Positions 61,490 to 64,000 of a stretch of 64,000 nucleotides of DNA are shown one piece after another. Origin of the DNA: DASRDR01 sp963765195 (lineage in GTDB: Bacteria > Methylomirabilota > Methylomirabilia > Rokubacteriales > DASRDR01); contig CAVXVV010000043.1 of the NCBI GenBank assembly GCA_963765195.1, positions 1-64,000 on the forward strand, in the 5' to 3' direction. Every line of letters begins with the position of its first letter. Positions within the stretch are counted from its first letter, which is position 1. The position numbers and the translations under genes were made by a program. Under the pieces are notes generated by a model that had not been told where the DNA came from, made no database searches, and worked only from the letters and a program-made list of their open reading frames with translations.

Positions 61490-61964
61490 GGGAGCGCGGA
61501 CCGTGGCCGACAAGGCCAGGGCCGCGGGCCGCCGCGTCGTCCTCGCCAACGGCTGCTTCGACCTTCTCCACGTGGGGCACGTGCGGTACCTCGAGGACGC
61601 CCGCGCGCTCGGCGACCTGCTGATCGTGGGCGTGAACGGGGACGACGCCGTCCGGCGCCTGAAGGGTCCCGGGCGGCCGCTCATGCCTGCCGTGGAGCGC
61701 GCCGAGATGCTGGCGGCGCTCCGCGCGGTGGACCACGTGGTCGTCTTCGAGGACGACACCGCGGACCGGCTGGTCGCGCTCCTCCGGCCCGCCGTCCACG
61801 CCAAGGGGACGGACTACACGGCCGAGTCCGTGCCCGAGCGAGCGTCGGTGCTCGCCGCCGGCGGCCGCGTCGCCATCGCGGGGGACGCGAAGCAGCACTC
61901 CACGCGAGACGTGATCGCCGAGATCCTGGCGCGATTCGGACACGACCAGGCGGCGCGTCGATGA
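61467..61964 (+). CDS. hldC: D-glycero-beta-D-manno-heptose 1-phosphate adenylyltransferase (HldC)
   Basis: A 165-residue nucleotidyltransferase (cytidylyltransferase-like fold) that makes ADP-heptose. The signature HxGH-type motif is NGCFDLLHVGHVRYLEDA, and the second motif is KGTDYTAESVPE. Its position after hldA makes the pair the split counterpart of HldE. It overlaps waaC by four bases (ATGA). Confidence 0.92.
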   Translation: MGRVLDLEGARTVADKARAAGRRVVLANGCFDLLHVGHVRYLEDARALGDLLIVGVNGDDAVRRLKGPGRPLMPAVERAEMLAALRAVDHVVVFEDDTADRLVALLRPAVHAKGTDYTAESVPERASVLAAGGRVAIAGDAKQHSTRDVIAEILARFGHDQAARR

Positions 61965-62998
61965 CGCAGGACCGGGAGTCCTCCCCCCGCATCGCGCTGG
62001 TCAAGCTGTCCTCCCTGGGCGACGTCGTCCACGCGCTTCCGGCGGCGGCGGCGATTCGCGCGTGGTGGCCGCGGGTCGAGCTGACCTGGGTCGTCGAGCG
62101 GCGGGAAGAGGCGATCCTGGCCGGCAACCCGGACGTGACCCACGTGGTCGCCGTGGACACGCGCCTCTGGCGACGGGAGTTCCGGAGCCTCGCGGGGACG
62201 TCGGCGGTGGCCGTCAAGGTGCGCGGGCTCGTCCGGCGGCTCGCGGCCGGGCGGTTCGACGCGGCCGTCGATCTCCAGGGGCTCTGGAAGAGTGGCGCGA
62301 TCACGGCGCTCACGCGCGCGCCGATCCGCGTGGGCCTGGCCCCTGGATTTTGCCGGGAGCGAGCCAACGCGGCGTTCACGAACCGCCACGTGGCTCCGCC
62401 GCCGGAGGCGACCCACGTGGTCGACCAGTACCTGGCGGTCGTCGCCGCCCTGGGGATCGATCTCCGCGCCGTCGGGCCCCCGGCGTTCCCGATCGCGCGG
62501 GAGCCCCAGGCCGAGACCCGGATCGCGCGCTGGCTCGAGGAAGAGGGCGCCAAGCCGACGACGCCGCTCGTGCTGCTGAACCCCGGCTCGGGCGGCGACC
62601 ACAAGCGCTGGGCGGTGGAGGCTTTCCGGCGTCTCGGCGAGGAGCTGGCGGTTCGCCTCGGGGCGCGCGTGGCCATCACCTGGGGACCGGGAGAGGAGCC
62701 GCTCGCGCGCGCAATCGCCCACGGCATGCGAACCGGGGCCCTCGTGCCCCCGCCGACGAGCATCACCGAGATGATCGCGCTCTTCCGTCGGGGGTCGCTC
62801 GTGGTCGGCGGCGATACCGGCCCCGTGCACGTGGCGGCAGTGCTCGGCGTGCCGACGGTCGGGCTCTACGGCCCGACGAACGCGCGACGGAACGGCCCCT
62901 ACGGGCGCCGCGTCGCGGCGATCCAGAGCCCGACGGGCGGGATGGACGGCCTGTCCGTCGAGACCGTGCTCGGCGCGGCGCAGGCGCTCCTCCGCTGA
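61961..62998 (+). CDS. waaC: Lipopolysaccharide heptosyltransferase I (WaaC-like)
   Basis: A 345-residue GT9 enzyme. It has IALVKLSSLGDVVHALPAAA, the acceptor region VDLQGLWKSGAITALTRA, the donor motif LLNPGSGGDHKRW and GGDTGPVHVAAVLGVPTVGLYGP. LSSLGDV with the catalytic Asp is typical of WaaC, which adds the first heptose to Kdo. It follows its own substrate-making genes hldA and hldC and precedes a core glucosyltransferase-like gene. Confidence 0.88.
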   Translation: MTQDRESSPRIALVKLSSLGDVVHALPAAAAIRAWWPRVELTWVVERREEAILAGNPDVTHVVAVDTRLWRREFRSLAGTSAVAVKVRGLVRRLAAGRFDAAVDLQGLWKSGAITALTRAPIRVGLAPGFCRERANAAFTNRHVAPPPEATHVVDQYLAVVAALGIDLRAVGPPAFPIAREPQAETRIARWLEEEGAKPTTPLVLLNPGSGGDHKRWAVEAFRRLGEELAVRLGARVAITWGPGEEPLARAIAHGMRTGALVPPPTSITEMIALFRRGSLVVGGDTGPVHVAAVLGVPTVGLYGPTNARRNGPYGRRVAAIQSPTGGMDGLSVETVLGAAQALLR

Positions 62999-63771
62999 TG
63001 CCGGGTACGGGCGTGCCGACCCTGTCGGTGGCGATCGTGGTCCTGAACGAGGAAGAGCGGTTGCGCGCGTGCCTCGAGAGCGTCGTGTGGGCGGACGAGA
63101 TCGTGGTGATCGACGCCGGGTCGAGTGACAAGACGATGGCAGTCGCCCGCGAGTTCACCGACCGCGCGATGTTCCGCGCCTGGGACGGCTACGGAGCGCA
63201 GAAGAACTTCGCCCTCGGCCAGTGCCGCGGGGACTGGCTGCTGTCGATCGACGCCGACGAGCGCGTCCCGGACGCCCTCCGCGAGGAGATCCAGGCCACG
63301 ATCCGGAGCGAACGCCGGGAGGTGGGCTACTACCTTCCTCGGCGGAACGTCTTCGAGGGACGCTGGGTGCGCCACGGCGGCCTCTACCCGGACTGGCAGC
63401 TCCGGCTGTTCCGGCGCGGGCGCGGCGCGTTCCTCGAGCGGGCGGTGCACGAGTCGGTGCGCGTCGACGGTCCGACCGGGCGGTTCAGCGCGGCGCTCGT
63501 CCACGAGAGCTACCGGGGCATCGGTGACGCCGTCGCGCGGCTGAACCGGTACTCCGACCTCGCCGCGGCGGACCTGGTGCGGGCGGGACGGGGCGGCAGC
63601 CTGTGGGACCTCCTCGCCCGCCCGGCCTGGCGGTTCGCCGGGATGTACCTCCTGCGCGCCGGGTTCCTGGACGGGTGGCGCGGCCTCGTGCTGGCGGCGC
63701 TCCACGCGCACTACGTCTTCCTGCGCGCGGCCAAGGTTCGCGAGCGCCGCGCGGGGAAGGGGATGGCGTGA
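62998..63771 (+). CDS. Family 2 glycosyltransferase (WaaE/KdtX-like)
   Basis: A 257-residue GT2 enzyme. It has LSVAIVVLNEEERLRACLESV, EIVVIDAGSSDKTM, the metal-binding LLSIDADERVP and the later LYPDWQLRLFRRGRGAFLE with HESVRVDGP. This matches the WaaE/KdtX type, which adds glucose to the first heptose of the core in several bacteria. A membrane-associating C-terminal helix region follows. It overlaps waaC and kdsB by short overlaps. Confidence 0.87.
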   Translation: MPGTGVPTLSVAIVVLNEEERLRACLESVVWADEIVVIDAGSSDKTMAVAREFTDRAMFRAWDGYGAQKNFALGQCRGDWLLSIDADERVPDALREEIQATIRSERREVGYYLPRRNVFEGRWVRHGGLYPDWQLRLFRRGRGAFLERAVHESVRVDGPTGRFSAALVHESYRGIGDAVARLNRYSDLAAADLVRAGRGGSLWDLLARPAWRFAGMYLLRAGFLDGWRGLVLAALHAHYVFLRAAKVRERRAGKGMA

Positions 63772-64000
63772 CGCGCGCCGTTGCGGTCATCCCCGCCCGC
63801 TGGGCGTCCGTGCGCTTCCCCGGGAAGGCCCTCGTGGTGATCGGGGGCAAGCCCCTCGTCCAGCACGTCTGGGAGCGCGCGTCCGAGCTCGAGACGGTGG
63901 AGCGGGTGGTCGTCGCGACGGACGACGAGCGCATCGCCGAGGCCGTGCAGGGCTTCGGCGGCGCGGTCGTCATGACGAGCCCCGATTGCGTGACCGGGAC
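63768..64000 (+). CDS. kdsB: CMP-Kdo synthetase KdsB (5' part, cut by window edge)
   Basis: The first 77 codons of a nucleotidyltransferase that activates Kdo as CMP-Kdo for WaaA. Motifs seen: AVIPARWASVRFPGKALVVI with the phosphate-binding Arg/Lys loop, GGKPLVQHVWERA and VVVATDDERIAEAV. GTG 63768 overlaps the glycosyltransferase stop (GTGA). The rest lies beyond the window, so only the N-terminal part was checked. Confidence 0.9.
   Translation, partial: MTRAVAVIPARWASVRFPGKALVVIGGKPLVQHVWERASELETVERVVVATDDERIAEAVQGFGGAVVMTSPDCVTG

Overview
The window comes from a very GC-rich Gram-negative bacterium. Outer-membrane and lipopolysaccharide functions (BamA, Skp/OmpH, LolC/E, LolD, LpxD/A/I/B/K, WaaA, heptose genes) sit among single-copy housekeeping genes (SecA, SMC, RecN, FtsY, PrfB). 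Gene order, GTG starts and ATGA/GTGA overlaps are compatible with an uncultured soil lineage such as Candidatus Rokubacteria/Methylomirabilota. That placement is inference; no marker was searched. No tRNA, rRNA, CRISPR array, insertion sequence or phage gene was recognised.

Region 1 (1-13765) is a near-identical direct tandem duplication of about 6.9 kb. Each unit carries a hybrid histidine kinase (-), a 5'-3' exonuclease-like gene (+), a small zinc-ribbon-like protein (+), an AhpD/carboxymuconolactone-decarboxylase-like gene with an in-frame TGA at a CxxU position (+), murA (-), a small membrane protein (+) and the 5' part of a Cache-domain sensor (+). Copy 1 carries several single-base frameshifts and ends inside the sensor. 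Copy 2 is mostly intact and continues into the full sensor. The strongest finding is the AhpD-like gene, a probable selenoprotein: a perfect 8-bp hairpin follows the TGA at the spacing expected of a bacterial SECIS element, in both copies.

Region 2 (12.9-33.7 kb): the sensor, which has lost the phospho-accepting His and the N-box Asn of histidine kinases, is followed by an HD-GYP response regulator. Then come a HIT protein, a pair of M16 peptidases (one catalytic, one not), a rhomboid protease, a phosphohexomutase, TlyA, NAD kinase, RecN, SecA, SMC, a convergent family 2 glycosyltransferase and a RodZ-like protein.

Region 3 (33.6-44.7 kb): ftsY, then ribD-ribE-ribBA-ribH for riboflavin, nusB, lnt, prfB with its programmed +1 frameshift, lysS (badly broken by indels) and the LolC/E-LolD lipoprotein exporter.

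Region 4 (44.9-64 kb): clpC, then a long envelope cluster: bamA, skp, lpxD, lpxA, a Gfo/Idh/MocA oxidoreductase, lpxI, lpxB, a DUF374 acyltransferase, waaA, lpxK, a heptosyltransferase, a family 4 glycosyltransferase, hldA, hldC, a second heptosyltransferase, a WaaE-like glycosyltransferase and kdsB (cut by the window edge). These export and fold outer-membrane proteins, build Kdo-lipid A and add the heptose core.

Single-base indels break genes in the duplication and from 33.9 kb onward, most densely in lysS, while 15.4-33.6 kb has none that I could see. Many are probably consensus errors in the assembly rather than true pseudogenes, so 'pseudogene' here means broken in the sequence as given.
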